Positions 52,708 to 62,098 of a stretch of 64,000 nucleotides of DNA are shown one piece after another. The notes below the pieces were generated by a model. It saw nothing but the letters and a program-made list of their open reading frames with translations. It had not been told where the DNA came from and did no database searches. Numbering within the stretch: position 1 is the first letter of the stretch; every line of letters begins with the position of its first letter. The DNA is from Erythrobacter sp. (GTDB lineage Bacteria > Pseudomonadota > Alphaproteobacteria > Sphingomonadales > Sphingomonadaceae). Where the stretch lies: positions 1,680,818-1,744,817 of the forward strand of contig CP073261.1 in assembly GCA_019739335.1 (NCBI GenBank), written 5' to 3'. Both the position numbers and the translations under genes were made by a program.

Positions 52708-54426
52708 ATGACCGATATGCACGGCAGCCAGTTTACCAACGCAAGTCTGGCCGGTGGCCCCGGCGCAGAACCCGATTATGTTGCGCACGAACGCGAAGTG
52801 CAGGAAGCGCGCAGCGCGGATTGTGCGCGCCAGCCCATTGGCATCGTCCTCGAGATCGCCGGATCGGGATCGGCCATCGCGCTCGATCTGGGGCGGTTGA
52901 ACGAATGTATGGACGATGCCGATCCCTCCATCGCCCTGGCTGGCCAGGTCGGTTCGCAAATCAAGATCAAGACGAACGACGGCTGGCTGCTCGCCAGCGT
53001 GCGCAACCAACGGCAGGACCGCCGGGGTGACGGCAATTCCATCGTCGCCAATATCGACTTCCTCGGCGAAGGGCGCGAGGAAAAGCTGACTGGCAAGATC
53101 CACAGCTTCCGCCGCGGCGTAACGCGCTATCCCATTCCCGGCGCGATGATCTATCCCGCCACCAGCGAGGATCTGCGCCAGATTTACGCCAGCGACGGGC
53201 GCAGCTCGATCCAGATCGGCACGGTCTATCCCACCAGCGACATTCGCGCCGGGGTGTATGTCGATGCGATGCTTGGCAAGCATTTTGCGCTGCTCGGTTC
53301 CACCGGCACCGGCAAATCCACCAGTGCCGCACTGATCCTGCACCGCATCTGCCAGGCTGCGCCGCAGGGCCATATCCTGATGATCGACCCGCACGGCGAA
53401 TATTCCGCCGCATTCCGCAATACCGGGCAGATCTTCGACGTGTCCAACCTGCAAATGCCTTACTGGCTGATGAACTTCGAAGAGCATTGCGAAGTCCTCA
53501 TCAAGAACAAGGGCGCGGACATGCAGAGCGACAAGGACATCCTTGCCAAATGCCTGCTCGCCGCGCGGCAGAAGAACCGGCTTGCCGAAACCATGGGCAA
53601 GATCACCGTCGATTCGCCGATCCCCTATATGCTTTCCGATCTCACCAACCTGATCCAGGACGAGATGGGCAAGCTGGACAAGGCCACCAACACCGCGCCC
53701 TATATGCGGCTGAAGACCAAGATCGACGAGCTGAAGGCCGATCCGCGCTACCAGTTCATGTTCTCCGGCATGCTCGTAAGTGACACGATGTCGGACTTCA
53801 TCGGCAAGATTTTCCGGATGCCGAGCAGCGGCAAGCCGATCGCCATCATCGACGTATCCGGCGTACCGTCGGATATCACCAGTACGGTGGTGGCGGTACT
53901 CAGCCGACTCGTTTTCGATTTCGCCATTTGGGGCCGCAACGAGAAGACCAGTCCGATCCTGCTGGTGTGCGAGGAGGCCCACCGGTACGTGCCGAATGAA
54001 CGCAATGCCGATGGCAATTCCGTGGGCCGCGTGCTCAGCCGGATCGCCAAGGAAGGGCGCAAATACGGCATCTCTCTCGGCCTGATTACCCAGCGGCCGA
54101 GCGATCTTGCGGAAGGGGTGCTGTCGCAGTGCGGCACCATCATTTCGATGCGCCTCAACAACGATCGCGACCAGGCCTTCGTGAGAGCAGCCATGCCCGA
54201 AGGCGCGCGCGGCTTCCTCGATTCCATCCCGGCGCTGCGCAACCGCGAATGCATCATCTGCGGCGAAGGTGTGTCGATCCCGATGCGGGTATCCTTTGAC
54301 AACCTCGAAGAGAACAAGCGCCCGGCTTCCGAAGACCCGAGCTTTGTCGAGCTGTGGAACCAGGGCGGCGGCGAGGAGGACATGGTCCACCGCACCGTCC
54401 AACGCTGGCGCGCGCAGGGCTCCTGA
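52708..54426 (+). CDS. HerA/DUF87-type ATPase
   Basis: A 572-residue hexameric-type ATPase of the HerA-FtsK superfamily. An N-terminal HAS-barrel-like region (about 40-140) precedes Walker A GSTGTGKS at 197-204, DPHGEYS near 227-233, Walker B LLVCEEAHRY near 412-421 and the sensor GLITQRPSDL near 450. HerA normally works with NurA nuclease in end resection, or with other nucleases in defence; no nuclease gene is adjacent here. The gene is monocistronic with ordinary composition, so a housekeeping role is more likely than defence. Confidence 0.85.
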   Translation: MTDMHGSQFTNASLAGGPGAEPDYVAHEREVQEARSADCARQPIGIVLEIAGSGSAIALDLGRLNECMDDADPSIALAGQVGSQIKIKTNDGWLLASVRNQRQDRRGDGNSIVANIDFLGEGREEKLTGKIHSFRRGVTRYPIPGAMIYPATSEDLRQIYASDGRSSIQIGTVYPTSDIRAGVYVDAMLGKHFALLGSTGTGKSTSAALILHRICQAAPQGHILMIDPHGEYSAAFRNTGQIFDVSNLQMPYWLMNFEEHCEVLIKNKGADMQSDKDILAKCLLAARQKNRLAETMGKITVDSPIPYMLSDLTNLIQDEMGKLDKATNTAPYMRLKTKIDELKADPRYQFMFSGMLVSDTMSDFIGKIFRMPSSGKPIAIIDVSGVPSDITSTVVAVLSRLVFDFAIWGRNEKTSPILLVCEEAHRYVPNERNADGNSVGRVLSRIAKEGRKYGISLGLITQRPSDLAEGVLSQCGTIISMRLNNDRDQAFVRAAMPEGARGFLDSIPALRNRECIICGEGVSIPMRVSFDNLEENKRPASEDPSFVELWNQGGGEEDMVHRTVQRWRAQGS

Positions 54427-54550
54427 TCTTGCGAGGCCGCTTCCGCGGCTTCGTCCTCGGTGCTATTCCCTCCGCTGCGCTGCGGGGCACCTGCGGGCGG
54501 GCGGTCGCCCTCGCAGGTCATTCGGCCCGTCGTCGGGGTCTCGACTATTC

Positions 54551-55282
54551 TCACGTTCCCCGCGTATCGCCGTAGAGGTGGATATGCAGCCGGTCGCTCA
54601 TCCGGAAACCGTGTTCGAGGCATAGCGGCGCAAGCCATTGCTCGCGTTCGCGCAGGGTAGCGCTGTCGGTGCCTTCGGGCATCAGGAACACCCGATTGCG
54701 CGGTACGCGATGCCATTCCACGAGCGCCAGCACTTCCTCCACATCGGCAGGCTGGGCGATCACGAACTTGAACCACGCGCGCGGGTCGCTCGCCCAATGG
54801 TCGAGCATTTGCGGCTTCAGCGCCAGTTCCGCCGGATTGCCCGAATGGGCAAGCTTGGGGCTGACATTGTACTGATCGACCCGCACGTCGAGCCGCGCGG
54901 GGGGCGCAACGGTGCCGTTGGTTTCGATTTCCACCGCGATGTCCGGCAGGTGTTCGAGCATCGCTGCCAGCCTGCCGGCCTGCAGCAGCGGCTCGCCCCC
55001 GGTGATAACGAGGCGATTCTGCCCCAGCGCGGCAATCCGCGCGGCGACATCCGCCTCCTCCAGTTCAAGCTGGTTGGCGCGGCGATCATGCGTTTCGCCG
55101 GAGCGGTGCGGGCGGTCGTCGCCCTCGAAATGCCACGTATAATCCGTATCGCACCACACGCAGGCGAGATTGCAGCGCGACATGCGCAGGAACGCGACCG
55201 GCATTCCGGCGCTCGGCCCTTCGCCCTGCAGACTGGCGAAGATCTCGGGTTCTCCCGGGGATTGGGTGGCGAGTGTCAGCAT
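54551..55282 (-). CDS. queE: 7-carboxy-7-deazaguanine synthase
   Basis: A 243-residue radical SAM enzyme making the deazaguanine core of queuosine. The iron-sulfur cluster cysteines are C37, C41 and C44 in CNLACVWC, and FASLQGEG at the N terminus and TGGEPLLQ near residue 94 are typical. ATG 55282 fits the family start. Other queuosine genes are not in the window. The 124 bases between it and the convergent HerA gene hold only GC-rich sequence with short palindromic words. Confidence 0.92.
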   Translation of the reverse strand: MLTLATQSPGEPEIFASLQGEGPSAGMPVAFLRMSRCNLACVWCDTDYTWHFEGDDRPHRSGETHDRRANQLELEEADVAARIAALGQNRLVITGGEPLLQAGRLAAMLEHLPDIAVEIETNGTVAPPARLDVRVDQYNVSPKLAHSGNPAELALKPQMLDHWASDPRAWFKFVIAQPADVEEVLALVEWHRVPRNRVFLMPEGTDSATLREREQWLAPLCLEHGFRMSDRLHIHLYGDTRGT

Positions 55283-55430
55283 CGCGGTGCGCCGAAGTTT
55301 ACACCAAGTTGACGCCAAAGCGCGGTGTTGTGCCCGGTGTCCGAGCAGGTCTCGTGGGACAGGATAAAGGCAGCGAAAGTCATCCCCGGTCCCATGGCAC
55401 AAAGCGGCGATGTAGGAAATCTCGCCTCCT

Positions 55431-55450
55431 CCCTCCCCTTAAGGGGAGGG
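55431..55450. repeat. 20-base perfect palindrome after valS
   Basis: CCCTCCCCTT followed by AAGGGGAGGG is a perfect palindrome 11 bases downstream of the valS stop. It may act as a transcription terminator for valS. Its CCCTCCCC / GGGGAGGG words recall the palindromes inserted inside valS, so it may belong to the same repeat family. The remainder of the 179-base queE-valS gap shows nothing recognisable. Confidence 0.55.
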
Positions 55451-55461
55451 GGATTCGATAG

Positions 55462-58341
55462 CTACCCCAACCGCGCCAGCGCCGCCTGCAACCGCTCGGC
55501 CTCACCCTGATGGTGCGCGAGATCGGCGCGGGCTTTTTCGACCGCTTCGGGCTTGGCCTTTTCGACGAAGGCGGCATTGCCCAGCCGCCCGGCGAGCCCC
55601 TGCGCTTCCTTCTGCGAGGCGGCCAGCGCTTTTTCGAGCCGCGCGCGTTCGGCGGCGACATCGATCACGCCTTCGAGCGGGACAACGAACACATCGCCGC
55701 CCGCCGAGACCTGCATCGCCGCGCCAGCGGGTGCTTCGCCCACGGTAAGCGGTGCAAGCCGCGCGAGGCGTTCGATCGCGGCGCTGCTGCGGTCGATCAC
55801 GCTTGCGGCCAGGTCGGAAGGCGCAGCGATCCACGCCGCCAGCTTGGCGCCGGGGGCAATGCCCAGTTCTGCGCGGGCGCTGCGGGTGGCCTTGGTCAGC
55901 TCGATCACCCAGTCGATCGCATCGGTCGCGTGCTTGTTTACTTTCGCCTGCGGATCGACCCAGGCCCCGACGATCAGATCATGCGGATGCCCGCGCGAAT
56001 GCCACAGCTCCTCGGTGATGAACGGCATGAACGGGTGCAGCATGACGAGGATCTGGTCGAGCGCCCAGCCGGCAACCGCGCGGGTTTCGGTGGCGGGATC
56101 AAAGTCCCCCTCCCGCTGGCGGGAGGGGTTAGGGGTGGGACTGTCCACGCTATCGGTGTCGGGCCCACCCCCGGCCCCTCCCGCCAGCGGGAGGGGAGAA
56201 AGAACCGGCTTGATCAGTTCCAGGTACCAGTCGCAGAACCGGTCCCAGACGAAGTGGTACACCGTGTTCGCCGCTGCATCGAAGCGCAGTTCGGCCATCG
56301 CCTTGTCGAGCGCCTCGGCGGTCTGCGCCAGTTCGCCGATGATCCACTGGTTCGCCGCCAGCCTCGCTTCGGGCGCCGCCACGTGGCGCGACAGCCCCAC
56401 GCCGTTTGCCTGGCAGAACCGCGCCGCGTTCCACAGCTTGGTGGCGAAGTTGCGGTATCCTTCCACCCGCCGCTCATCCATCTTGATGTCGCGGCCCTGG
56501 CTTTCCATCGCCGCCATGAAGAAGCGCAGCGCATCGGCGCCGTACTGCTCGATCAGGATCAGCGGATCGACGACATTGCCCTTTGACTTGGACATTTTCG
56601 ACCCGTCCGCCGCGCGCACCAGCCCGTGCAGGTAGAGCTTGTCCCACGGCTTCCGGCCGGTGTTGTAATACCCCATCATCATCATCCGCGCGTCCCAGAA
56701 GAACAGGATGTCGAACCCGGAGATGAGGAGGGAGTTGGGGTAGTGTTTGGCGAGGAGTGAATCCCCCTCCCGCTGGCGGGAGGGGTCAGGGGTGGGAGCG
56801 ACCACGCTGTCGGTTTCGAGGAGGCTAGCGGTTTCAGGCCCACCCCCGGCCCCTCCCGCCAGCGGGAGGGGAGTTTGGTCGCCCGGCCAGCCCAGCGTGG
56901 CGAAGGGCCACAGGGCGCTGGAGAACCAGGTGTCGAGGACGTCCTCGTCGCGCATCAGGCTTACGCCTGCGCCTGCTTTCGCTTGTGCTTCGGCTTCCGT
57001 CTTCGCAACAAACACGCTGCCGTCCTCGCTATACCAAGCCGGAATCCGGTGCCCCCACCAGAGCTGCCGCGAGACGCACCACGGCTGGATATTCTCCATC
57101 CAGTTGAAGAAGGTCTTCTCCCACGTCTTGGGGACAATCTCGATCTCGCCGGAGCGCACGGCTTCGATCGGCTTCTTCGCCAGTTCGGCCGCATCGACAT
57201 ACCACTGGTCGGTCAGCCAGGGTTCGATCACCACGCCGCCGCGATCACCGAAAGGCGTCGCGATTACGCGCGGTTCGGCGTCGTGGAAGAGTCCGTCCGC
57301 GTCCGCCCACGGCACCAGGTGGCCGCTGTCACGCAGCATTTCCACCACGCGCTTGCGCGCCTCGAAACGATCCAGCCCCAGCAGCTCCGCCGGGATCAGC
57401 CCGTCCGCCGTCTGGCAGACCCGCGCCTCGGCATCGAGCATATTGAGCATCTCGCCCGCCGCGATCCCCGCGCGCTTGCCGACTTCGAAATCGTTGAAAT
57501 CGTGCCCCGGGGTGATCTTCACCGCGCCCGAACCCAGTTCCGGATCGGCGTGCTCGTCGGCAATCACCGGAATTTCGCGGCCCGTGATCGGCAGCCGCAC
57601 CGTGGCTCCGCGCGCGACCAGATCGGCGTAGCGTTCGTCCGAGGGATGCACCGCCACCGCCATGTCCGCCAGCATCGTTTCGGGGCGGGTGGTGGAGACG
57701 CGGATCTCGCCCGAACCGTCGGCCAGCGGGTAGGAGAAGGTCCAGAAGTGGCCCTGCACGTCTTGCGTCTCGACTTCGAGATCGCTGATCGCGGTCTTCA
57801 GCTTCGGGTCCCAGTTCACCAGCCGCTTGTCGCGGTAGATCAGCCCGTCATTGTAGAGATCGACGAACACCTTGAGCACCGCCTTGGTGAAATGCTCGTC
57901 CATCGTGAACTGTTCTCTGGACCAGTCCATCGAGCAGCCGAGGCGGCGGAGCTGGCCGGTGATCGTGCCGCCGCTTTCCTCCTTCCATTCCCAGACTTTC
58001 TCGATGAATTGCTCGCGCGAATAGTTGGTGCGCTTGTCCTGCCGCGCTTCCAGCTGGCGTTCGACCACCATCTGCGTGGCGATCCCGGCGTGATCGGTAC
58101 CCACCACCCACAGGGCATCCTTGCCGCGCAGCCGTTCGTAGCGGATCATTATGTCCTGCAGAGTGTTATCAAGCGCATGGCCGATATGCAGGGATCCCGT
58201 CACGTTGGGGGGCGGATTGACGATGGTGAAGGGTTCCGCGTCCGGCCGGTGCGGGCGGAAGGCGCCCGTGGCTTCCCAATGCGCGTACCATTTCGCCTCT
58301 ATCGCGGCGGGATCGAAAGTCTTGTCGAGCTCGGTGGTCAT
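55462..58341 (-). CDS. valS: valyl-tRNA synthetase with two in-frame repeat insertions
   Basis: A 959-residue class I synthetase charging tRNA-Val. The HIGH motif is at residues 52-55, the editing domain contains STTRPETML, and KMSKSKG is near 582. The C-terminal coiled coil includes [14 protein letters not shown]. Two stretches do not belong to the family: about residues 489-525 and 715-745, both reading [11 protein letters not shown] at one end and PSRQREGD at the other. They are encoded by palindromic DNA repeats and keep the frame. ATG 58341 matches the family start. Without the inserts about 890 residues remain, a normal size. Confidence 0.95.
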   Translation of the reverse strand: MTTELDKTFDPAAIEAKWYAHWEATGAFRPHRPDAEPFTIVNPPPNVTGSLHIGHALDNTLQDIMIRYERLRGKDALWVVGTDHAGIATQMVVERQLEARQDKRTNYSREQFIEKVWEWKEESGGTITGQLRRLGCSMDWSREQFTMDEHFTKAVLKVFVDLYNDGLIYRDKRLVNWDPKLKTAISDLEVETQDVQGHFWTFSYPLADGSGEIRVSTTRPETMLADMAVAVHPSDERYADLVARGATVRLPITGREIPVIADEHADPELGSGAVKITPGHDFNDFEVGKRAGIAAGEMLNMLDAEARVCQTADGLIPAELLGLDRFEARKRVVEMLRDSGHLVPWADADGLFHDAEPRVIATPFGDRGGVVIEPWLTDQWYVDAAELAKKPIEAVRSGEIEIVPKTWEKTFFNWMENIQPWCVSRQLWWGHRIPAWYSEDGSVFVAKTEAEAQAKAGAGVSLMRDEDVLDTWFSSALWPFATLGWPGDQTPLPLAGGAGGGPETASLLETDSVVAPTPDPSRQREGDSLLAKHYPNSLLISGFDILFFWDARMMMMGYYNTGRKPWDKLYLHGLVRAADGSKMSKSKGNVVDPLILIEQYGADALRFFMAAMESQGRDIKMDERRVEGYRNFATKLWNAARFCQANGVGLSRHVAAPEARLAANQWIIGELAQTAEALDKAMAELRFDAAANTVYHFVWDRFCDWYLELIKPVLSPLPLAGGAGGGPDTDSVDSPTPNPSRQREGDFDPATETRAVAGWALDQILVMLHPFMPFITEELWHSRGHPHDLIVGAWVDPQAKVNKHATDAIDWVIELTKATRSARAELGIAPGAKLAAWIAAPSDLAASVIDRSSAAIERLARLAPLTVGEAPAGAAMQVSAGGDVFVVPLEGVIDVAAERARLEKALAASQKEAQGLAGRLGNAAFVEKAKPEAVEKARADLAHHQGEAERLQAALARLG
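56106..56197. repeat. palindromic repeat inserted in valS, copy 1
   Basis: The ends are inverted copies: CCCCTCCCGCTGGCGGGAGG on the left and its complement CCTCCCGCCAGCGGGAGGGG on the right, each itself a hairpin, continued inward by GGGGTGGGA and GCCCACCCCC. It interrupts the valS region between YLELIKPVL and the helix before LLHPFMPF-like sequence (here MLHPFMPF), translating to about 31 residues. Confidence 0.85.
56764..56872. repeat. palindromic repeat inserted in valS, copy 2
   Basis: Same terminal arms and orientation as copy 1, with a longer centre. It lies between ATLGWPGDQ and [12 protein letters not shown] in the synthetase, where relatives have only a short linker of about ten residues. 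It translates to about 37 residues. Confidence 0.85.
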
Positions 58342-58426
58342 GGGCCGCGCTTTGCCAGCGACTACCCCCAAGGGCAACACGCGAAAATCTTGCCCGCGCC
58401 GCCATTTGTGCGCATAGCTGCCCCCG

Positions 58427-59536
58427 ATGCGTGAATGGGCCGAGTATAGCGTGGACGAACGCGGGGGGCGGGTAACGCTCTCGATCACCGGCCCCTTGCT
58501 GGTGTCGGGCATCGGCAAGCTCGATCCGGAATTGCGCGCGCACGATGGCTCGGTGCAGTTCGTCGATATTTCCGGCGCGAGCTCGGTCGATACGGTCGGC
58601 GCCTGGGTGGTGCATCGCTTTGCCGAGGAAAAGGGTGCGGAAATCACCGGCGCGAGCGAGGCTGCCGAAGTGCTGCTGCAAGCGGTGGAAGACAGCGCCA
58701 GCACTGCCGCCGTCACACCGCCGCGACCCTACGTGTTCGGCCGGGTGAGCGAAGAAGTCGGTATCAAGGTTTTTGAATTCGCCAAGGGCTTTCGCCAGTA
58801 TCTTGGCTTCCTTGGCGCGGTGCTGGTGGCCTTTCTCTCGGTAGTGCGCCACCCGCGCCGGTTCCGGATGAAGGCACTGGTGCGGCAGATGGAGCTGGTG
58901 GGGGTTTCCTCGTTGCCGATCATCGGGCTGATGAGCTTCCTGATCGGCATCGTCATCGCGCAGCAGGGCGCGGTGCAATTGCAACAGTTCGGCGCGGAAA
59001 CGCTGACAGTGAACCTGGTCGGGCGGATCACCCTGCGCGAACTGGGCGTGCTGATGACCGCGATCATGGTCGCGGGTCGGTCCGGTTCCGCCTTCGCCGC
59101 GCAGATCGGTACGATGAAGCTGACCGAGGAAATCGACGCGATGCGCACCATCGGCGTTTCGCCAATGGAAGCGCTGGTCCTGCCGCGCATCCTGGCCTCG
59201 GTGCTGATGATGCCGCTGCTCGGCTTCTACGCTTCGGTGGTTGCGATCATCGGCGGGGCCGTGGTGGCGGACCTGATGCTGGGCATCCCGTTCCTCACCT
59301 TCCTGGCCCGCATTCAGGAAGTGGTGCCGATGTACGATTTCTACGTCGGCATGATAAAGGCGCCGGTGTTCGGCCTGATCATCGCGATGGCAGGCTGCTA
59401 TCAGGGGATGCAGGTCAAGGGCAATGCCGAGGAAGTCGGCCTGCGCACGACGATGGCGGTGGTGCAAGCGATCTTCATGGTGATCGTGCTCGATGCCTTC
59501 TTTGCGGTCTTCTTTACCGAACTGGGCTGGGGATGA
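58427..59536 (+). CDS. MlaE-type lipid ABC transporter permease with N-terminal STAS-like domain
   Basis: A 369-residue permease. Residues 1-95 resemble a STAS/MlaB domain ([16 protein letters not shown]), and about 110-369 are the MlaE membrane domain with [40 protein letters not shown] and [16 protein letters not shown]. It belongs to an Mla-type system moving phospholipids between membranes. The fused STAS part would replace the separate MlaB subunit. ATPase, MCE and lipoprotein genes follow. It is divergent from valS across 85 bases. Confidence 0.92.
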   Translation: MREWAEYSVDERGGRVTLSITGPLLVSGIGKLDPELRAHDGSVQFVDISGASSVDTVGAWVVHRFAEEKGAEITGASEAAEVLLQAVEDSASTAAVTPPRPYVFGRVSEEVGIKVFEFAKGFRQYLGFLGAVLVAFLSVVRHPRRFRMKALVRQMELVGVSSLPIIGLMSFLIGIVIAQQGAVQLQQFGAETLTVNLVGRITLRELGVLMTAIMVAGRSGSAFAAQIGTMKLTEEIDAMRTIGVSPMEALVLPRILASVLMMPLLGFYASVVAIIGGAVVADLMLGIPFLTFLARIQEVVPMYDFYVGMIKAPVFGLIIAMAGCYQGMQVKGNAEEVGLRTTMAVVQAIFMVIVLDAFFAVFFTELGWG

Positions 59537-60432
59537 ACGAGAACACCGCCCCCGATCCGGTACTGGAAGAAGCCGCGGAAGATATTCCGGATCGCTTCGA
59601 AGGCGATTATCCGATCCGCATTCGCGGGCTGGTCAATGCCTTTGGCGAAAACGTCATCCACGAGGATCTCGAACTCGACGTCCGGCGCGGCGAAATCCTT
59701 GGCGTGGTGGGCGGGTCCGGCACCGGCAAATCGGTGCTGATGCGCTCGATCATCGGCTTGCAGATTCCGTCGGCGGGCGAGATCGAGGTGTTCGGCAAGG
59801 ACATTACCGAATCCGAGCCGGACGAGGTGATCGGCGTGCGCAACCGCTGGGGCGTGCTGTTCCAGGGCGGGGCGCTGTTCTCCACTCTGACGGTGGGAGA
59901 AAACGTGCAGGTGCCGCTGAAACAGTTCTACCCGGAACTGAAGCAGGAACTGCTCGACGAGATCGCGCGCTACAAGACGGTGATGACCGGCCTGCCCGAA
60001 GATGCGGCGAGCAAGTTTCCGAGCGAGCTTTCGGGCGGGATGAAGAAGCGCGCCGGCCTCGCGCGGGCGCTGGCGCTCGATCCCGAACTGCTGTTCCTCG
60101 ATGAGCCGACCGCGGGCCTCGATCCCATCGGCGCGGCCAAGTTCGACGAGTTGCTGCGCGAACTGACCGATACGCTGGGGCTGACGGTGTTCCTCATCAC
60201 CCACGATCTCGATACGCTCTATGCCATCTGTGACCGGGTGGCGGTGATTGCCGACAAGCAGGTTATCGGGGTAGGCACCATTCCCGAACTGCTGCAAACC
60301 AGCCATCCGTGGATCCAGGAATATTTCGACGGCCCGCGCAGCCGCGCCGCGGCGCAGAGCCGCGATCGCCAGACTGCACGCGGGGAGGCGAAAGGGAAAG
60401 CAATGGACAATGCAATGAGCAAGGGTTCATAG
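59533..60432 (+). CDS. MlaF-type ABC transporter ATP-binding protein
   Basis: A 299-residue ATPase. Walker A GGSGTGKS is at 60-67, the signature LSGGMKKRAGLARAL near 170-184 and Walker B LLFLDEPTAGLDP near 193-205. MKKR in place of the usual QRQR-type sequence is typical of MlaF. It overlaps the permease stop by 4 bases. A charged C-terminal tail follows the ABC domain and may contact the STAS-like part. Confidence 0.93.
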   Translation: MNENTAPDPVLEEAAEDIPDRFEGDYPIRIRGLVNAFGENVIHEDLELDVRRGEILGVVGGSGTGKSVLMRSIIGLQIPSAGEIEVFGKDITESEPDEVIGVRNRWGVLFQGGALFSTLTVGENVQVPLKQFYPELKQELLDEIARYKTVMTGLPEDAASKFPSELSGGMKKRAGLARALALDPELLFLDEPTAGLDPIGAAKFDELLRELTDTLGLTVFLITHDLDTLYAICDRVAVIADKQVIGVGTIPELLQTSHPWIQEYFDGPRSRAAAQSRDRQTARGEAKGKAMDNAMSKGS

Positions 60433-60442
60433 GACGAAGCCC

Positions 60443-61390
60443 ATGGAAACAAGAGCAAACCACGTCTGGGTTGGGGCTGTCACCCTCCTGCTGCTCGCCG
60501 CCCTGGCGGTGTTCTTCGTCTGGCTCGCGCGGCTGGGAGACCAGAACAACAAGGAATATGACATCTTCTTCGAACAGTCGGTCGGTGGCGTGGCCAACGG
60601 TTCGGTAGTCACTTATTCGGGGGTGCCAGTGGGGCAGGTCTCCGACATTTCGATCTGGGACAAGGATCCAGAATTCGTCAAGGTGCGGGTCCGGATCGAT
60701 GCCGATACGCCCATCCTTGTCGGCACCCAGGCAAGCGTTTCCGCCAGTTTCACCGGCGTTTCCAATATCTCGCTGACGGGTGGGCGCAGTAACCTGCCAC
60801 CAATCAGCTGCGAGACCACAGATTGCCCCGAAGGCGTGCCGGTGATCCCGCCAGCGCCAGGCGCGATCGGGGAAATTCTCGCCAGCGCGCCGTTGTTGCT
60901 CGAACGGCTAGCGACCCTGACCGACAGGCTGACCCGCGTGCTGGACGACGACAACCAGGATTCGATCGCCGGGATCCTGCGCAATACCAATGCCATCAGC
61001 GGCGAACTGGCCCGCACCTCGCCGGAGATCGAGCGGACCCTTCAGGAATTGCAGGGCACGCTGAACCAGTCCACCGCCACGCTGGCCGCGTTCGAGGACA
61101 CGCTGGTTTCGGTAGACGGTCTGGTCGAGAACGACGGCGCGGCGCTGACTGCGGATCTGCGCCAGACGCTGGCTTCTGCGCGCGAAGCAGCGGCAGCGCT
61201 GGAGGCCTCGCTCGCCAATGTCGAACCGCTGACCCGCCAACTTTCGCAGGACACCCTGCCCGCCGCCACCGCCACCATGCGCGATCTGCGGGCGACATCG
61301 GCAACCTTGCGCAGCCTAACCGAACAGTTGGAAACCGAGGGCGTGACTTCGCTGCTTGGCGGCCCGGCCTTGCCCGATTACGAGCCATGA
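60443..61390 (+). CDS. MlaD family MCE-domain protein
   Basis: A 315-residue inner-membrane-anchored protein: one helix at about 10-29, an MCE domain (about 37-115, FEQSVGGVANGSVVTYSGVPVGQV), then a long helical region (about 150-300) rich in Leu/Ala that probably forms a coiled coil across the periplasm. MCE proteins form hexameric lipid channels. It ends overlapping the lipoprotein gene (ATGA) and follows MlaF by 10 bases. Confidence 0.92.
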   Translation: METRANHVWVGAVTLLLLAALAVFFVWLARLGDQNNKEYDIFFEQSVGGVANGSVVTYSGVPVGQVSDISIWDKDPEFVKVRVRIDADTPILVGTQASVSASFTGVSNISLTGGRSNLPPISCETTDCPEGVPVIPPAPGAIGEILASAPLLLERLATLTDRLTRVLDDDNQDSIAGILRNTNAISGELARTSPEIERTLQELQGTLNQSTATLAAFEDTLVSVDGLVENDGAALTADLRQTLASAREAAAALEASLANVEPLTRQLSQDTLPAATATMRDLRATSATLRSLTEQLETEGVTSLLGGPALPDYEP

Positions 61391-61986
61391 GAGTGAACCC
61401 CATGCGCAATGCCATCATCTTTCCCGCTCTCGCTGCCTTTGGCCTGCTGTCGGGCTGCATCAGCTTCGGTGCGGAGCCACCCGATCAGTTGCTGACGCTG
61501 ACGTCAGCGGCCAGCGTCCCCGCCGGTGCTGCCAGTGAAGGCAATGCCAGCGCCGCGCTGGCGGTGCTGGTGCCGAGCGTAGAGCAGCGGCTGAATGTCC
61601 CCCGGATTCCCGTCATCACTTCGGACAGTTCGCTCGCCTATCTTGCCGATGCCGTCTGGGTCGAAAAGCCCGCAGACCTGTTCCGCACCGTGCTCATGGA
61701 AACCATCCGGGCGAATGGGAACCGGCTGGTGGTTGGTGGCGGAGAGCTCGAATATGTCGCGCAGACCCAGCTTGGTGGGCAATTGGTGGCGATGGATTAC
61801 GATGCGCTGAGCGGCAGCGTGGTGGTGCGGTATGACGCGGTGCTCGAACTGCCCGAAGGCCGGATCCTGACGCGCCGGTTCGAGGAGCGGGTGAGCGGTA
61901 TTCCGGCCGAGGCTGGCGCGGTGGGGGCGGCGCTGAATGAGGCGAGCAACCGCGTGGCGGCGCAGGTTGCGGATTGGGTGGGGTAG
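61387..61986 (+). CDS. ABC-type transport auxiliary lipoprotein
   Basis: A 199-residue lipoprotein with lipobox LSGC (Cys24). The mature part resembles the ABC_trans_aux family (PqiC-like): VLVPSVEQRLNVPRIPVI, YLADAVWVEKPADLFRTVLME. It is probably the outer-membrane-attached partner of the MCE system. ATG 61387 overlaps the MlaD stop; a second ATG at 61402 would give a shorter signal. No MlaA or MlaC gene is nearby, so the system is closer to the Pqi-like layout at this end. Confidence 0.87.
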   Translation: MRVNPMRNAIIFPALAAFGLLSGCISFGAEPPDQLLTLTSAASVPAGAASEGNASAALAVLVPSVEQRLNVPRIPVITSDSSLAYLADAVWVEKPADLFRTVLMETIRANGNRLVVGGGELEYVAQTQLGGQLVAMDYDALSGSVVVRYDAVLELPEGRILTRRFEERVSGIPAEAGAVGAALNEASNRVAAQVADWVG

Positions 61987-61994
61987 TGTGCTTC

Positions 61995-62082
61995 TGTCAG
62001 CCCGGACTTGTTCCGGGCCAGTGCTTCTCATTTTTTCAACGCTAGAAGTTAGCACCACCCCCCGAACAAGTCCGGGGTGACA
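61995..62082. repeat. inverted-repeat element between lipoprotein and ATP12 genes
   Basis: TGTCAGCCCGGACTTGTTCC (61995-62014) and its near complement ending CAAGTCCGGGGTGACA (to 62082) form arms of about 22 bases with one or two mismatches around a 40-base centre containing a T run. It fills the gap between convergent genes and could fold as a bidirectional terminator. The arm sequence is of a kind seen as dispersed repeats in related genomes. Confidence 0.6.
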
Positions 62083-62098
62083 AGATCAGGTGTGATGA

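Noticed and set aside
52708..54426. HerA ATPase as part of an anti-phage defence island
   Set aside because: No nuclease, toxin, restriction or mobile gene lies nearby and composition matches the surroundings.
55283..55461. Possible preQ1-type riboswitch upstream of queE
   Set aside because: No recognisable aptamer core, A-rich tail or paired stem in the expected place before the start.
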